The notes under the pieces are model-generated. The model ran no database searches, had not been told where the DNA came from, and worked only from the letters and a program-made list of their open reading frames with translations. The position numbers were made by a program, and so were the translations under genes. DNA of 64,000 nucleotides from contig CAMBOV010000005.1 in assembly GCA_945869475.1 (NCBI GenBank), positions 1-64,000 of the forward strand, written 5' to 3'. Of this stretch, positions 51,391 through 60,536 are shown piece after piece. The stretch's first letter is position 1. Each line of letters starts with the position of its first letter. Source of the DNA: Singulisphaera sp. GP187. Lineage in GTDB: Bacteria > Planctomycetota > Phycisphaerae > Phycisphaerales > SM1A02.

Positions 51391-52587
51391 TCAGGTCCCA
51401 CCCGCCTCCACCAAAATCTTCGGCAGCAGCAACTCCCGAACCTGCTGGCTGAACTGATCGCGCATGTGCGGCAAATAGTTGATCGCACACACAATCCGGA
51501 GCGATGCCAGGAAGTATCGGTTGGCATCAAAAAAAGCGCGCTCGTTCGCTGGGCGACCCGCGAAGTAGTGCGCCGCGAAACTGTTCCAAAATTGCACGCC
51601 TTGCGCGGGGTCAATCTTGGTGGCAAGCGCGCAGATGCCCAGCTCTGGTAGGCCGTAGATCAAGTACAGCAGACCGATGTCGAAGTAGTTGCTTCCAATC
51701 GAGAAATCGCCCATGTCGATGATCACCAGTTCGCCGTCCTGCTCCATGATGTTGCTCGAGTGCAGGTCGAAGTGCACGCATGTGTCCGCATCCGGAATCA
51801 CTTCCAGACGCTCTAAGAGCAGGGCGATCTGCGCCGGTTCGAACACCCCGTGCAGCTGGTTGATGTAAGCGCGAATGCGATCCTTCAGTCGAGGTAGTAC
51901 TTCGGCGTCACCCGTAGCGGCGTGCAGGCTCGTGGCTAAGTCGGCAAGCCGCTTTGCGTGCCGGTCGATCTGCTGCGGTTCGCGCCGGATCACAGCACTG
52001 AAGAGCTCAGCGTTGAGCAACTCGAACACGATCCCCGAGCGCGTGCCGCAGGTGACCACGTCGTAGGAGACAGCGGTTGGAATGCCCAGCACGAACGCGG
52101 CCTGCGCGTAGCGCTTCTCAAGCTCGGCCATGCTGAGGTCAACGCCATCCTTGTAGAGCTTCACCACCGTTTCGTTGTCGAGGCGGAAGCACTCGCCGCA
52201 TACGCCCGAGGAGAGAAGCTCACGACCTTCGATCGAGATCTCGCGTGCAGTCCGAGCGACCGTGATGACCTTGGAGATACCGGTCATATCGAAGACATCT
52301 CGCATCGCCGGCGAAAGGTTGCGCGCAATGAACTTGCCGCCCGCGGCAGCCATGCGCCGGTGCGCCATCAAGAGGGTCCGGATGCCCGCACTTGAGATGT
52401 AGGGGCACTTAGTGAAATCGACCACGATTTCCTGCAATCCCGTGACATCGAGGTGGGCCTCAAGTTCCGGCGCGGTGTTGGTGTCAAGGTTGCCGTTGAC
52501 GACGACGATTCGCCGGTCGCGTTGCGTGTCGGTGGTGATCTGCATCGAGGGGGTGATGCTACGGGGTGCGTCGTGAGCGGTATTCAT
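51391..52587 (-). CDS. STAS domain fused to an aminoglycoside-phosphotransferase-like kinase
   Basis: The 398-residue protein begins with a STAS domain (MQITTDTQRDRRIVVVNGNL, then IVVDFTKCPYISSAGIRTLL with the phospho-acceptor serines), followed by an APH/choline-kinase-like domain: ETVVKLYKDG (ATP lysine), SGIVFELLNAELFSAVI, the Brenner motif VHFDLHSSNIM and the metal aspartate in VIIDMGDFSIG. I recognise the layout as that of the TIGR02172 family. It may be a self-contained switch in which the kinase acts on the STAS domain or a small molecule. Starts at 52587, 52545 or 52629 are possible. The gene is bordered by gene fragments on one side and an inverted repeat on the other, which suggests arrival by transfer. 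Confidence 0.8.
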   Translation of the reverse strand: MNTAHDAPRSITPSMQITTDTQRDRRIVVVNGNLDTNTAPELEAHLDVTGLQEIVVDFTKCPYISSAGIRTLLMAHRRMAAAGGKFIARNLSPAMRDVFDMTGISKVITVARTAREISIEGRELLSSGVCGECFRLDNETVVKLYKDGVDLSMAELEKRYAQAAFVLGIPTAVSYDVVTCGTRSGIVFELLNAELFSAVIRREPQQIDRHAKRLADLATSLHAATGDAEVLPRLKDRIRAYINQLHGVFEPAQIALLLERLEVIPDADTCVHFDLHSSNIMEQDGELVIIDMGDFSIGSNYFDIGLLYLIYGLPELGICALATKIDPAQGVQFWNSFAAHYFAGRPANERAFFDANRYFLASLRIVCAINYLPHMRDQFSQQVRELLLPKILVEAGGT

Positions 52588-52670
52588 CCGATCACGTGGG
52601 TGACATATGTGCCCGAACACTTGGGTCACCTTTGCGACCGGTCTGTACGGCGCCCTGCCCGGCGGTATCG

Positions 52671-52717
52671 CTGTAGGTGAAATAGAAGCCCTTGCAGAGC
52701 TTCGATCTCACCTACAG
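52671..52717. repeat. 47-bp inverted repeat at the dsbD 3' end
   Basis: CTGTAGGTGA at 52671-52680 is repeated inverted at 52708-52717, with a second inner pair GAAGC / GCTTC. The right arm covers the dsbD stop codon. There is no T-run, so it is not a classical terminator. The adjacent 52595-52670 segment, between the STAS-kinase start and this repeat, carries no gene I recognise. Confidence 0.6.
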
Positions 52718-54670
52718 GCGGGGCGTAGGCGGCGTAGGCGGCGCCCGCGCCTCATCGATCGCGCGGGTGATCTGCGAGGGCGTGTACGCGTCGCTCTTGA
52801 AAACTTCGCGGCCATCGGGCGCAAGAATCACAATGAGCGGAATCGTGAGTCGCGCATACGACGTGAGCAGCGCCCGTCCAGCTTCGTTGTTGCCGGTGAG
52901 GTCGACCTTGATCGCTCTCACTCCACCTGCGTCGAGTCGTTCGAGCACCGATGAACTCTCGAGCACGGTCTTTTCGAGCGTCTTGCAATTGAGGCACCAC
53001 TCCGCGGTGAAATCGATCAGCACGACGTCGCCATCCTTCAGTGCGGCGGCGAGGCGCTGCGGTGTGTAGGGAATCCAATCAATCGCGCCATCGTCGGTCA
53101 TGCGAATGCCAATGGCGCCGCTGATGAGTGCGATGACGAGCCCGAGCGCGCAAAAAGTCGCGCGAAATGTGAATCGCTTCGTCAAGCGGATCGTGCGCCA
53201 GATCAGCCAGACGCCAGCGCCGACGCCCAACATCGAAACGAACCACCAGTAGTGGTCGCTCGGCGGATCGGGCGGTGCGACCATCCATCCTGAGAGTCCG
53301 GCTCCCACGAAATACGCAGCGGCCGCGAGCAACAAGAGCCCCATCGTTTGCTTCACGAGATCACTCGCGGGTCCGCTCTTTGGCACGTGGCTGACGAGTT
53401 GTGGAAACGCGCTCAGTACGAAGTAGGGGAGGGCCATCCCACTGCCGATCGCACCGAAAACAACGAGCACAACCCACGGAGCTTGCGTCGCGGCCCACGC
53501 TGCCGCGGCGCCCATCAGCGGCGCAGTGCATGGAGTTGAGAGCACCGCCGTCATGACGCCAAAGCCGACCGATCCTGCGAGAGTGTCATGGCGAAAGTCG
53601 ATTCCAGCGATGGACTGCGGAAGTTGCACGACAAAGAATCCGCACATTCCAAATGCCATCACTGCGATGATCACGCCGACAGCGACGGTGAAGAGTGGGT
53701 ACTGAAAAAGTTGGCTTGAACTTGTGAAGCCGCTGATCAGTGCGACGGCGCATCCCAGTGCGATCCAGAAAAAGACCACGCCGAGTGAGAGCGCGGTGCC
53801 CAGTGCGAGGCAGCGTCGACGATTGCCAGCAGAGCGAGCGAGTGACATGATCTTGAGTGGGATCACCGGCAGCACGCACGGGGTGAAATTCAAGAGCAAT
53901 CCGCCCAATGCGGCGACGGCGAGCAGCAAGGCGAACCCGCTTCCGCGCGGATCGATCGAGAAGCGAAAGTCAAAGACGTCGAACTCAACGACTGCTGACA
54001 TTGAATCGCCCCCGTGAACCGCTGCGAACAGGGTTGAGTCGAAGGTCGAGAAGATGTCGGGTGGGGTTCCAGCCGCGGCTCCTTTGACAACCTCAACGGT
54101 GAGCGGAATCTCGACGGTCGATGGAGCGACGCAATTCGTTGCCGTGCACGCTTGAAACTCGATGGTGAGCGTGAGGGTTTGCGCGCCACTGGCGGCATCT
54201 GCAGCGACCGAAATGGGCACAAAAACAACCGTTTTTCCTTCAAAGACTGGATAGCTCTGCTCGCCTTCGCCGACATCCGCCTTCACTTGGTGGTAGGCAG
54301 GCCACTGCGCGTGCACGTCGACGGGATCGCCCCCAAACGCATCACTCCCGAGCCACTTCGACCCAACCACCCCAGAAACTCGCAGCGCCGGCGAGTACTT
54401 TTCGAGCCGCACAGTTGTCAAGACCGCGCCGTCGAACTCGGCGACTCCCTCAGGAAAAGGGCGCGCGTTAGTCCAGATGTGCCATCCCGGTTGAATCGTG
54501 AGCAGGATCGCGACGGGAAGGTCTGCCCCCGGAGCGACTTGAACAGTGGACGCCACCACCTCGATCGCCACCACACTTTCCGAGGTCGCCATGCCACTCT
54601 GAGCCGCGCAGGGACGCGCCAAGACGAGTGCGAGAACGAGGGCGAACAGGAGTGAGGTCGCAAGGCGCAT
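52712..54670 (-). CDS. dsbD: Thiol:disulfide interchange protein DsbD
   Basis: The 652-residue protein has a signal peptide (MRLATSLLFALVLALVLARP), an N-terminal periplasmic DsbD-alpha-like domain (ILLTIQPGWHIWTNARPFPE; FQACTATNCVAPS), eight transmembrane helices with the two transport cysteines in NFTPCVLPVIPLKIMSLA and VLSTPCTAPLMGAAAAW, and a C-terminal thioredoxin-like domain with the CxxC as EWCLNCKTLEKTVL. It carries electrons from cytoplasmic thioredoxin to periplasmic thiol proteins. The frame is open to 54823, but the signal peptide fixes the start at 54670. The tail is a short Pro/Thr repeat whose stop lies in an inverted repeat. It is divergent from the nusA promoter. Confidence 0.93.
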   Translation of the reverse strand: MRLATSLLFALVLALVLARPCAAQSGMATSESVVAIEVVASTVQVAPGADLPVAILLTIQPGWHIWTNARPFPEGVAEFDGAVLTTVRLEKYSPALRVSGVVGSKWLGSDAFGGDPVDVHAQWPAYHQVKADVGEGEQSYPVFEGKTVVFVPISVAADAASGAQTLTLTIEFQACTATNCVAPSTVEIPLTVEVVKGAAAGTPPDIFSTFDSTLFAAVHGGDSMSAVVEFDVFDFRFSIDPRGSGFALLLAVAALGGLLLNFTPCVLPVIPLKIMSLARSAGNRRRCLALGTALSLGVVFFWIALGCAVALISGFTSSSQLFQYPLFTVAVGVIIAVMAFGMCGFFVVQLPQSIAGIDFRHDTLAGSVGFGVMTAVLSTPCTAPLMGAAAAWAATQAPWVVLVVFGAIGSGMALPYFVLSAFPQLVSHVPKSGPASDLVKQTMGLLLLAAAAYFVGAGLSGWMVAPPDPPSDHYWWFVSMLGVGAGVWLIWRTIRLTKRFTFRATFCALGLVIALISGAIGIRMTDDGAIDWIPYTPQRLAAALKDGDVVLIDFTAEWCLNCKTLEKTVLESSSVLERLDAGGVRAIKVDLTGNNEAGRALLTSYARLTIPLIVILAPDGREVFKSDAYTPSQITRAIDEARAPPTPPTPRL

Positions 54671-54716
54671 CTTTTCATCGTAACGGGGCGCGTCGAGTCG
54701 CATTGCGAAGACCAAC

Positions 54717-54745
54717 TTGAAAAATATGCATTGCTCGGCTATAAT
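54717..54745 (+). promoter_or_regulatory. Strong sigma-70-type promoter ahead of the nusA leader
   Basis: TTGAAA (54717-54722) and TATAAT (54740-54745) are separated by exactly 17 bp. The -35 matches 5 of 6 and the -10 matches 6 of 6 consensus bases. Transcription should start near 54752. Confidence 0.88.
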
Positions 54746-54751
54746 CGCGCT

Positions 54752-55025
54752 TCCTGCGGGGTTGGACCTCACAGGTGCCCGTCCGTCCTTTGTCCGCCGT
54801 ATCCATGAGAGCGACCACATCAATGCATTGCGACTCAGCGAATCTGGTTCATATGGTCCGTGTCACATCGGCACTTCGAAACTGCGTATGACGCGTCTTT
54901 GCGTCCATCCGCTGTTCGTTTCGGCAGAGGCGATCGTTTCGTCGGAGGCCCCACTGGGCTGATCGACGCCACGAGCGCAGTCGGACGGGTCATGGTTGCA
55001 CCGCGCAACCGTGACCCTTTTTTTT
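54752..55025 (+). ncRNA. Leader RNA or small RNA between promoter and terminator, upstream of nusA
   Basis: A transcript from the strong promoter would run ~275 nt to a rho-independent terminator at 54987-55025. It has no credible open reading frame, and I see none of the landmarks of tmRNA, SRP RNA or RNase P RNA. It could be the nusA leader with a regulated terminator, or an independent small RNA. No function is claimed. Confidence 0.55.
54987..55025 (+). terminator. Rho-independent terminator 28 bp before nusA
   Basis: GGGTCATGGTTGC (54987-54999) pairs with GCAACCGTGACCC (55005-55017) with one G-T pair, loop ACCGC, followed by eight T residues (55018-55025). Read-through would be needed to express nusA from the promoter at 54717. 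Confidence 0.9.
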
Positions 55026-55053
55026 CGCGGTGACAATTTGAAAGGATCCTCCC

Positions 55054-56391
55054 ATGAATGAAATTATCCGCCTCCTCGACTCCGTTGCACGAGACCGAAA
55101 CATTGACCGCGAACTCTTGGTTCAAGACCTCGAACTCGCGATGGTGAGTGCTGCACGCAAGCACTTCAACTCAGAAGATCCCGACGAGTTCGGGTGCGAG
55201 ATCGACCGACTCGCGGGCGGCATCGTCTTGTGGCGCAACAATGAAGATGCGACGCGTGAAGTGATTCCGCTCGAGCGCCTCGGTCGAATTCCAGCTCAAA
55301 CGGCGAAGCAAGTCATGATTCAGCGCTTCCGAGAAAACGAGCGCATTTCGCTTCTCGATGAGTTCTCGAAGCGCCAAGGTGAATTGGTCACCGGTGTTGC
55401 GCAGCGATACGAAGGCAATGCGCTCATTGTGCAACTCGAACGAGCCGAAGGATTTATGCCCAAGAGTGAGCAGATTCCGGGTGAGCAGTTTCAGGCAGGC
55501 GATCGTGTGCGCTGCATCTTGCTCGATGTGCGCGACGCAGGAAGCCAAGTGAAAATCGTCATGAGCCGCGCGCATCCCGACTTCATCCGCCGACTCTTTG
55601 AATCTGAAGTGCCCGAGGTTGCCGAGCGAACCATCGAGATCAAAGCGATGTCGCGCGAGCCAGGATTCAGAACAAAGCTTGCAGTCTCGTCGGTTGACTC
55701 GAAGGTCGATGCCGTCGGCGCCTGCGTCGGAGTGCGTGGATCGCGCATCCGCAACATCGTCGACGAACTCGGTGGCGAGAAGATCGACATCGTGCGCTGG
55801 AATGAGTCGAGCCAAGTGCTCATCGCAAACGCGCTCAAGCCAGCCGAAGTCGAAGAGGTCAGCCTCTGCTTCGAACTCGGACGAGCGACGATCATTGTGC
55901 GCGACGACCAGTTGTCGCTCGCGATCGGCCGCCGAGGTCAAAACGTGCGACTCGCGGCGCGATTGACCGGATGGGACGTCGACATTCTCACTCCGCCAGA
56001 ATTCGAGAAGGGATTGCAAACTCTGCAGGCTGCCGTCAAGGCTGTCGAGGGCGCGACCGATGAGATGCTCGACCGGATGGGTGCGCTTGGCATGATCAGC
56101 GTCTTCGATGTCGAAGAAATCGGCGAGCCATCGCTCGTTGCTGACTGTGGCATGTCCGAAGAGTTGGCCGTGCGCGTCGTCGATGCCTGTTCGGATCGCG
56201 CGAAGGTCGTCGCCGAAGAGATGCAGAACGAACGTGCTGCAGCTGAATTGTTGCAAGCTGAAGAGGGTGCTGTTGTCGATGCACTTCTTGGAACGCGCAG
56301 CGCCTCTGGAGCTGCTGCGCCGGTGATCGATGCAGGTAGCGAAGCCGCTGCGGACAGCATCCTTGGTATCGGCGGGTCAGGCGCGGGCTAA
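55054..56391 (+). CDS. nusA: Transcription termination/antitermination factor NusA
   Basis: The 445-residue protein has the NusA order: N-terminal RNA polymerase-binding domain (MNEIIRLLDSVARDRNIDRE, ending near 125), an S1 domain with GELVTGVAQRYEGNALIVQL and AEGFMPKSEQIPGEQFQAGD, two KH domains (GACVGVRGSRIRNIVDELGG and LSLAIGRRGQNVRLAARLTG) and a helical C-terminal part (LDRMGALGMISVFDVEEIGE). NusA controls pausing, termination and antitermination. An AAAGGATCC lies ~10 bases before the ATG. It is the first gene of nusA-infB-rbfA; rimP, usually upstream, is missing here and its place is taken by the leader RNA. Confidence 0.96.
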   Translation: MNEIIRLLDSVARDRNIDRELLVQDLELAMVSAARKHFNSEDPDEFGCEIDRLAGGIVLWRNNEDATREVIPLERLGRIPAQTAKQVMIQRFRENERISLLDEFSKRQGELVTGVAQRYEGNALIVQLERAEGFMPKSEQIPGEQFQAGDRVRCILLDVRDAGSQVKIVMSRAHPDFIRRLFESEVPEVAERTIEIKAMSREPGFRTKLAVSSVDSKVDAVGACVGVRGSRIRNIVDELGGEKIDIVRWNESSQVLIANALKPAEVEEVSLCFELGRATIIVRDDQLSLAIGRRGQNVRLAARLTGWDVDILTPPEFEKGLQTLQAAVKAVEGATDEMLDRMGALGMISVFDVEEIGEPSLVADCGMSEELAVRVVDACSDRAKVVAEEMQNERAAAELLQAEEGAVVDALLGTRSASGAAAPVIDAGSEAAADSILGIGGSGAG

Positions 56392-56479
56392 CGCGCGAAT
56401 GGTTGGTGTGTCGGTCTCGCTTCTTTGTTCATGGATCGTTTCTTGTCTGGTGTGTCGTGTTCATTTATTGGAGTAACTC

Positions 56480-59254
56480 GTGGCAGTGAAGTCATTGAAG
56501 AAAGTTCGAATCACCCAAGTGGCAAAGGACCTCGGCGTCACCACGAAGGACATCATTGAGAAATGCATTCGTGAAGGCGTTGAAGACGTCACGACACCGC
56601 AGGCGTCCATCCCGCTCGGATTGGCTGAGACGATCAAGGAGTGGTTCGGCGGAGGTGGTGCGACGACCGCGACCGAAACAGCGCAAAGCGTCGATCTCGC
56701 TGAGGCCAAGAAACGTGCTGTAAAACTCGCCCCCAAGCGCAAGGGCAAACTAGGCGAGCCTGAAGTCGCGAGTGTTCCTGTCGTCGTGATCGCAGCGCCG
56801 ACCTCGGTAGCGCTGACCGCGGTTGCGGCGAGCTCGGTCGCTCCACCCGCTGTTGTTGTGCCAGCTCAACGCCCGGCAGTTGCCGTTCTCGTCGCACCCG
56901 TCGCTCCGGTGCAGAAGTCCGCGGCCATCATTCTTCCGCCGCGTGTTGTTGCACCTGTTGCGCAGGTTGCACCTGTTGCGCATGTCGCGCCGCACAAGCC
57001 AGTCGTTGCACCCAATCCACTCATCCCAGTCAAGCCAGCGGCGATGAATGTTCCGACGCGACCGGTGCGAGAGAAGCCCACGAGTGAGATGTTGCAGCAG
57101 CCAACGAAGACCAGCCTTTCAGGCCCGAAGGTCATTCGCATCGATAAGGCAGATGTGCTTCCAACTCCGCGTGCACGATTCACCCCACAGGGGGGGGCAG
57201 GCGGGGCAGGCGGCGCTGGCGCTGGCACGGCGGGTCGGCGCGTCGGCGGATTCACACCCGGTGCGACGAAGCGACCCCGTCCAACAGATGCCGGTCGGTC
57301 AGGACGCTCGGGCGACTCAGGTGGAGGCGGCGGAACTCGATCGACGAAGGATGAGGAAGAGCGAAAGAATCGAATCGCCGGCGCCGATGGATTCTTTCGC
57401 AAGCACAAGCCAACCTTGGGCCGTTCTGGAGGACACACGGCGCGCGTGGTCGTTGCCAAGCCGCAGGGTCCAGTGAAAGTTCCAGATCCGGTCTCGGTGA
57501 AAGAACTCTCGCTGCTCACGGGCGTCAAGGTCACGGAGATTCTGAAGAAGTCATTGCTCGCGGGAAACATGATCTCGATCAACAGCGCGCTCGACGCAAC
57601 GCAATCTGCAGAGCTCATGATGGAGTTCGGCATCGAGCTCGAGGTGAAGGCATCCAAGACAGCTGCCGATGAGATCGAAGAAGGATTCGCGACGCGCGAA
57701 CGATCGGACGAGCGTCCACGATCTGCGGTTGTGACGATTCTTGGTCATGTTGATCACGGCAAGACGACATTGCTCGATCGAATTCGAAGCACGAACATCG
57801 CTGCGGGCGAAGCGGGTGGAATCACCCAGTCGACGCGTGCATTCCAGGTCGAAGTGAAAGTCGGCGATCAACCCCGCACGATCACATTCATCGATACTCC
57901 AGGTCACGAAGCCTTTACGGCGATGCGTGCGCGCGGTGCGAAGGTGACCGATGTTGTCGTGCTTGTCATCGACGCGGTTGACGGCGTCATGCCGCAGACC
58001 ATCGAGAGCATCAACCACATCAAGGCCGCGAAGGTCTCGGTCATTGTGGCGCTCAACAAGATCGACCGGCCAGAATTTGACGAGAAGAATCTGCAGCGAA
58101 TCTATGGAGAACTTGCCAAGTACGAGCTGAATCCAGTGCCGTGGGGCGGATCGGTCGAAGTCGCGCTCGTCAGCGGACTCAAAGGCACAGGCCTTCCAGA
58201 ACTGCTCGAACTCATCGCATTGCAAGCTGACGTTCTCGAACTGAAGGCCGACTGGGGAGGTCACGCGCGGGGCACGGTGCTCGAAGCGCGCATGGAAGAG
58301 GGCCGAGGCTCGGTTGCGCAGTTGCTCGTGCAAGAGGGTGTGTTGAACCGCGGCGACTTCGTCGTGGTCGGACGAGCCTTCGGACGCGTTCGTGACATCG
58401 TCAACGATCGTGGCGCACGCATTCAGTCGGCGGATCCAACGGCCACGGTCGCGATCTCTGGACTTGATCTCTTGCCAGACGCTGGCGATAAGTTCTATGT
58501 CGTCGAGTCGCTCGCTGCTGCCGAACAGGCGGCGAAGGAACGACGGGCGTTGGAACGCGCTCGCGAACTCTCGGCTCCGAAGGTCACGCTCGACAACATC
58601 TTCGAGGCGATGGCGAACTCGAAGAAGAAAGAGCTGCCACTCGTCGTCAAGGGCGATGTGCAAGGTTCGGTTGAGACGCTCAAGATGGTGCTTGGACGCA
58701 TCAAGGCTGAGGATGTCTCAATTTCGATCAAGCACGCCGGCGTCGGTGGAATCAACGAGAGCGACGTCGAACTCGCCGCGACCACCGGGGCAGTCGTGGT
58801 CGGATTCAACGTCACAAGTAACGCAAAGGCGCGGCAGCTCGCCGAAGTTCGCAAGATCGACATTCGTCTCTACGAAGTGATCTATCAACTCACCGACGAC
58901 ATGGAAAAAGCCGTGCGCGGACTGCTCGAGCCCGAGGTGCGTCTGCAAGTGCTCGGCCATGCCGACGTACGTGCGGTCTACAAGATCACCAAGGTTGGAG
59001 CGATCGCAGGGTGTTATGTCACCGACGGAGTCGTCGAGCGAAACGCACAGATTCGTGTCACGCGTGATGGCATCGTCGTTGAAAAGGATCGCCGTCTCGA
59101 GCAACTCAAGCGATTCAAAGAGGATGCACGCGAGGTGCGCTCTGGAAACGAGTGCGGCATGAAGATCAACGGCTACGACGACATTCGCGAGGGCGACGTG
59201 CTCGAGTGCTATCGCACGATCACGGTTCGACCACTAGGTGGCGGAAATGCGTGA
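56480..59254 (+). CDS. infB: Translation initiation factor IF-2
   Basis: The 924-residue protein starts from GTG with GGAG upstream. It has an N-terminal IF2_N module ([20 protein letters not shown]), a ~280-residue Ala/Pro/Val/Gly-rich linker, a second IF2_N module ([20 protein letters not shown]), and the GTPase with G1 [13 protein letters not shown]2 [12 protein letters not shown] (Thr and the family's GxITQ), G3 DTPGHEAF and G4 NKID, then domains II-IV ending [18 protein letters not shown]-2 places initiator tRNA on the 30S subunit. The glycine run GGAGGAGGAGAG in the linker is encoded by a G-rich stretch (about 57190-57230). Its stop overlaps the rbfA start. Confidence 0.95.
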   Translation: MAVKSLKKVRITQVAKDLGVTTKDIIEKCIREGVEDVTTPQASIPLGLAETIKEWFGGGGATTATETAQSVDLAEAKKRAVKLAPKRKGKLGEPEVASVPVVVIAAPTSVALTAVAASSVAPPAVVVPAQRPAVAVLVAPVAPVQKSAAIILPPRVVAPVAQVAPVAHVAPHKPVVAPNPLIPVKPAAMNVPTRPVREKPTSEMLQQPTKTSLSGPKVIRIDKADVLPTPRARFTPQGGAGGAGGAGAGTAGRRVGGFTPGATKRPRPTDAGRSGRSGDSGGGGGTRSTKDEEERKNRIAGADGFFRKHKPTLGRSGGHTARVVVAKPQGPVKVPDPVSVKELSLLTGVKVTEILKKSLLAGNMISINSALDATQSAELMMEFGIELEVKASKTAADEIEEGFATRERSDERPRSAVVTILGHVDHGKTTLLDRIRSTNIAAGEAGGITQSTRAFQVEVKVGDQPRTITFIDTPGHEAFTAMRARGAKVTDVVVLVIDAVDGVMPQTIESINHIKAAKVSVIVALNKIDRPEFDEKNLQRIYGELAKYELNPVPWGGSVEVALVSGLKGTGLPELLELIALQADVLELKADWGGHARGTVLEARMEEGRGSVAQLLVQEGVLNRGDFVVVGRAFGRVRDIVNDRGARIQSADPTATVAISGLDLLPDAGDKFYVVESLAAAEQAAKERRALERARELSAPKVTLDNIFEAMANSKKKELPLVVKGDVQGSVETLKMVLGRIKAEDVSISIKHAGVGGINESDVELAATTGAVVVGFNVTSNAKARQLAEVRKIDIRLYEVIYQLTDDMEKAVRGLLEPEVRLQVLGHADVRAVYKITKVGAIAGCYVTDGVVERNAQIRVTRDGIVVEKDRRLEQLKRFKEDAREVRSGNECGMKINGYDDIREGDVLECYRTITVRPLGGGNA

Positions 59255-59741
59255 GCCTCGGGCTGAAAAGCGCTCTGACTCTCGGTCTGACTCTCGCTCT
59301 GGGCCTCGGTCTGAGCCTCGGTCTGCGTCTCGCTCCAAAGGTCCGCGACTTCCTCCAGGCGTTTCGTTCTCGGCCGATGGATCGATGCGCGATGAAGCGC
59401 CGAGTTCGCGTCCCGCGCAGGTCGCGAGTGTCTTGCAACGAGCGTTGCAGGAGCGCATCGTGCGCGGACTCTCAGACCCTCGCATGCAGGGAATGGTTTC
59501 GATTCAAGAGGTGCTCATGAGCCCCGACCTGCTCAGTGCACGCGTCAAGGTCTCGGTGCTTCCTGCAGATCGCGGTCCACTTTCAGTGGCGGCCCTCCGA
59601 AGCGCCGTGGGATTCTTTCGTGCATCGCTTCGCGAATCGACCAGTCTTCGGCGCGTCCCAGACCTGAAGTTCGAACTCATCGTTCCAACAGAAATTCCAT
59701 CTTCGTTTTCTAGCACCCCAATCGTCGAGGACCCCTCGTGA
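59247..59741 (+). CDS. rbfA: Ribosome-binding factor A with an Arg/Ser-repeat N-terminus
   Basis: The 164-residue protein contains the RbfA KH-like core: QVASVLQRALQERIVRGLSD followed by PRMQGMVSIQEVLMSPDL and ARVKVSVLPADRG, then VGFFRASLRESTSLRRVPDL and KFELI. RbfA matures the 16S rRNA 5' end in the 30S subunit. About 40 extra residues at the N-terminus are rich in Arg and Ser and are encoded by 12-bp tandem repeats. It overlaps infB by 8 bp (start ATG at 59247, with AGGTGG upstream; a GTG at 59238 is the alternative). The next gene starts inside its stop. Confidence 0.9.
   Translation: MREPRAEKRSDSRSDSRSGPRSEPRSASRSKGPRLPPGVSFSADGSMRDEAPSSRPAQVASVLQRALQERIVRGLSDPRMQGMVSIQEVLMSPDLLSARVKVSVLPADRGPLSVAALRSAVGFFRASLRESTSLRRVPDLKFELIVPTEIPSSFSSTPIVEDPS
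59274..59333 (+). repeat. Five 12-bp tandem repeats in the rbfA 5' end
   Basis: Five copies of TCTGACTCTCGG and close variants follow one another in frame and encode SDSR/SGPR/SEPR-type units of the RbfA tail. Confidence 0.88.
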
Positions 59742-60484
59742 CCGAAAAGAAACCAGCGTTCAATATCAACCGCCTCAATTCGCTCGTGAAGAAGTACAGC
59801 GCGAAGGCTCGCACCGAGGAGCCCAATGCGACCGACCTCTTGGGGTTGATGATTCACTCGTCGCTTCTCTACGACGCGACGACCGAGATGGCGGATACCG
59901 CGATTCAGCGCATTCGAAGTCGTAATGTCGACTTCAATGAGTTTCGTGTGAATCTTGTCGATGAGATGGTGACGACGGTTGGCGTGAAGTACCGAGAGGG
60001 ATTCGAACGAATGCGTCATCTGCGCATGTCGCTCTTTGATCTCTATCGCCGTCATCACCGCGTCGGTCTCGAGCAACTCGTCGGCAAGCCCAAGCGCGAC
60101 GTTCGCACCTACCTCGAGAATCTCGAAGGGATGCCTTCATATGTGGTTGCGCGCGTCATGCTGCTGGGATTCGAGGTGCCACTGGTCCCAATCGATCTGA
60201 CGACGGTCGATCTGCTTGTGCACTACGAGGTGCTCACTGAAACAGTGAAGCCGAGCGAATTGACTGAGATCTTCTACAAGAAGTTCAGCAGCGACCGAGC
60301 GACGTTGATGCATTTCGCACTCGTCGCCGCAGCAGACGCCTTTCACAATTCGGGCAAGGCCGACACGGCACGCATTGAGCGTGAGAGTGTGAAGAAGCCA
60401 TCCGGTGCTGCGGCAGCGTCTGTCGCCGCATCGGCCAAGAAGAAGGCGAAGGCTGCCTCCAAGAGCAAAGCCAAGTCGCACTGA
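59738..60484 (+). CDS. Helix-hairpin-helix (endonuclease III-like) protein without catalytic lysine
   Basis: The 248-residue protein starts with GTG inside the rbfA stop. Residues ~45-180 resemble the HhH-GPD glycosylase fold: FEVPLVPIDLTTVDLLVHYE aligns with the FG.P.I.VDTHV.R region of endonuclease III and LENLEGMPSYVVARVMLLGF with its LPGVGRKTAN hairpin. The catalytic Lys is replaced by Tyr (GMPSYVV) and no iron-sulfur cysteine cluster is present, so it is probably a non-catalytic DNA-binding relative. The last ~35 residues are Lys/Ala-rich (AKKKAKAASKSKAKSH), like bacterial histone H1-type tails. It is co-transcribed with rbfA. The fold assignment is moderate, the function unknown. Confidence 0.65.
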   Translation: MTEKKPAFNINRLNSLVKKYSAKARTEEPNATDLLGLMIHSSLLYDATTEMADTAIQRIRSRNVDFNEFRVNLVDEMVTTVGVKYREGFERMRHLRMSLFDLYRRHHRVGLEQLVGKPKRDVRTYLENLEGMPSYVVARVMLLGFEVPLVPIDLTTVDLLVHYEVLTETVKPSELTEIFYKKFSSDRATLMHFALVAAADAFHNSGKADTARIERESVKKPSGAAAASVAASAKKKAKAASKSKAKSH

Positions 60485-60536
60485 GCGAGCCACGTCACAC
60501 GAAGCCGAATCGCGCACACTCGCTGAGACTCTCCAC

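Noticed and set aside
54752-55025. tmRNA, SRP RNA, RNase P RNA or a tRNA in the nusA leader
   Set aside because: None of the conserved sequence blocks of these RNAs is visible.
54835-55164. Minus-strand open frame overlapping the nusA start
   Set aside because: It is antisense to the leader terminator and to nusA, with no recognisable domain.
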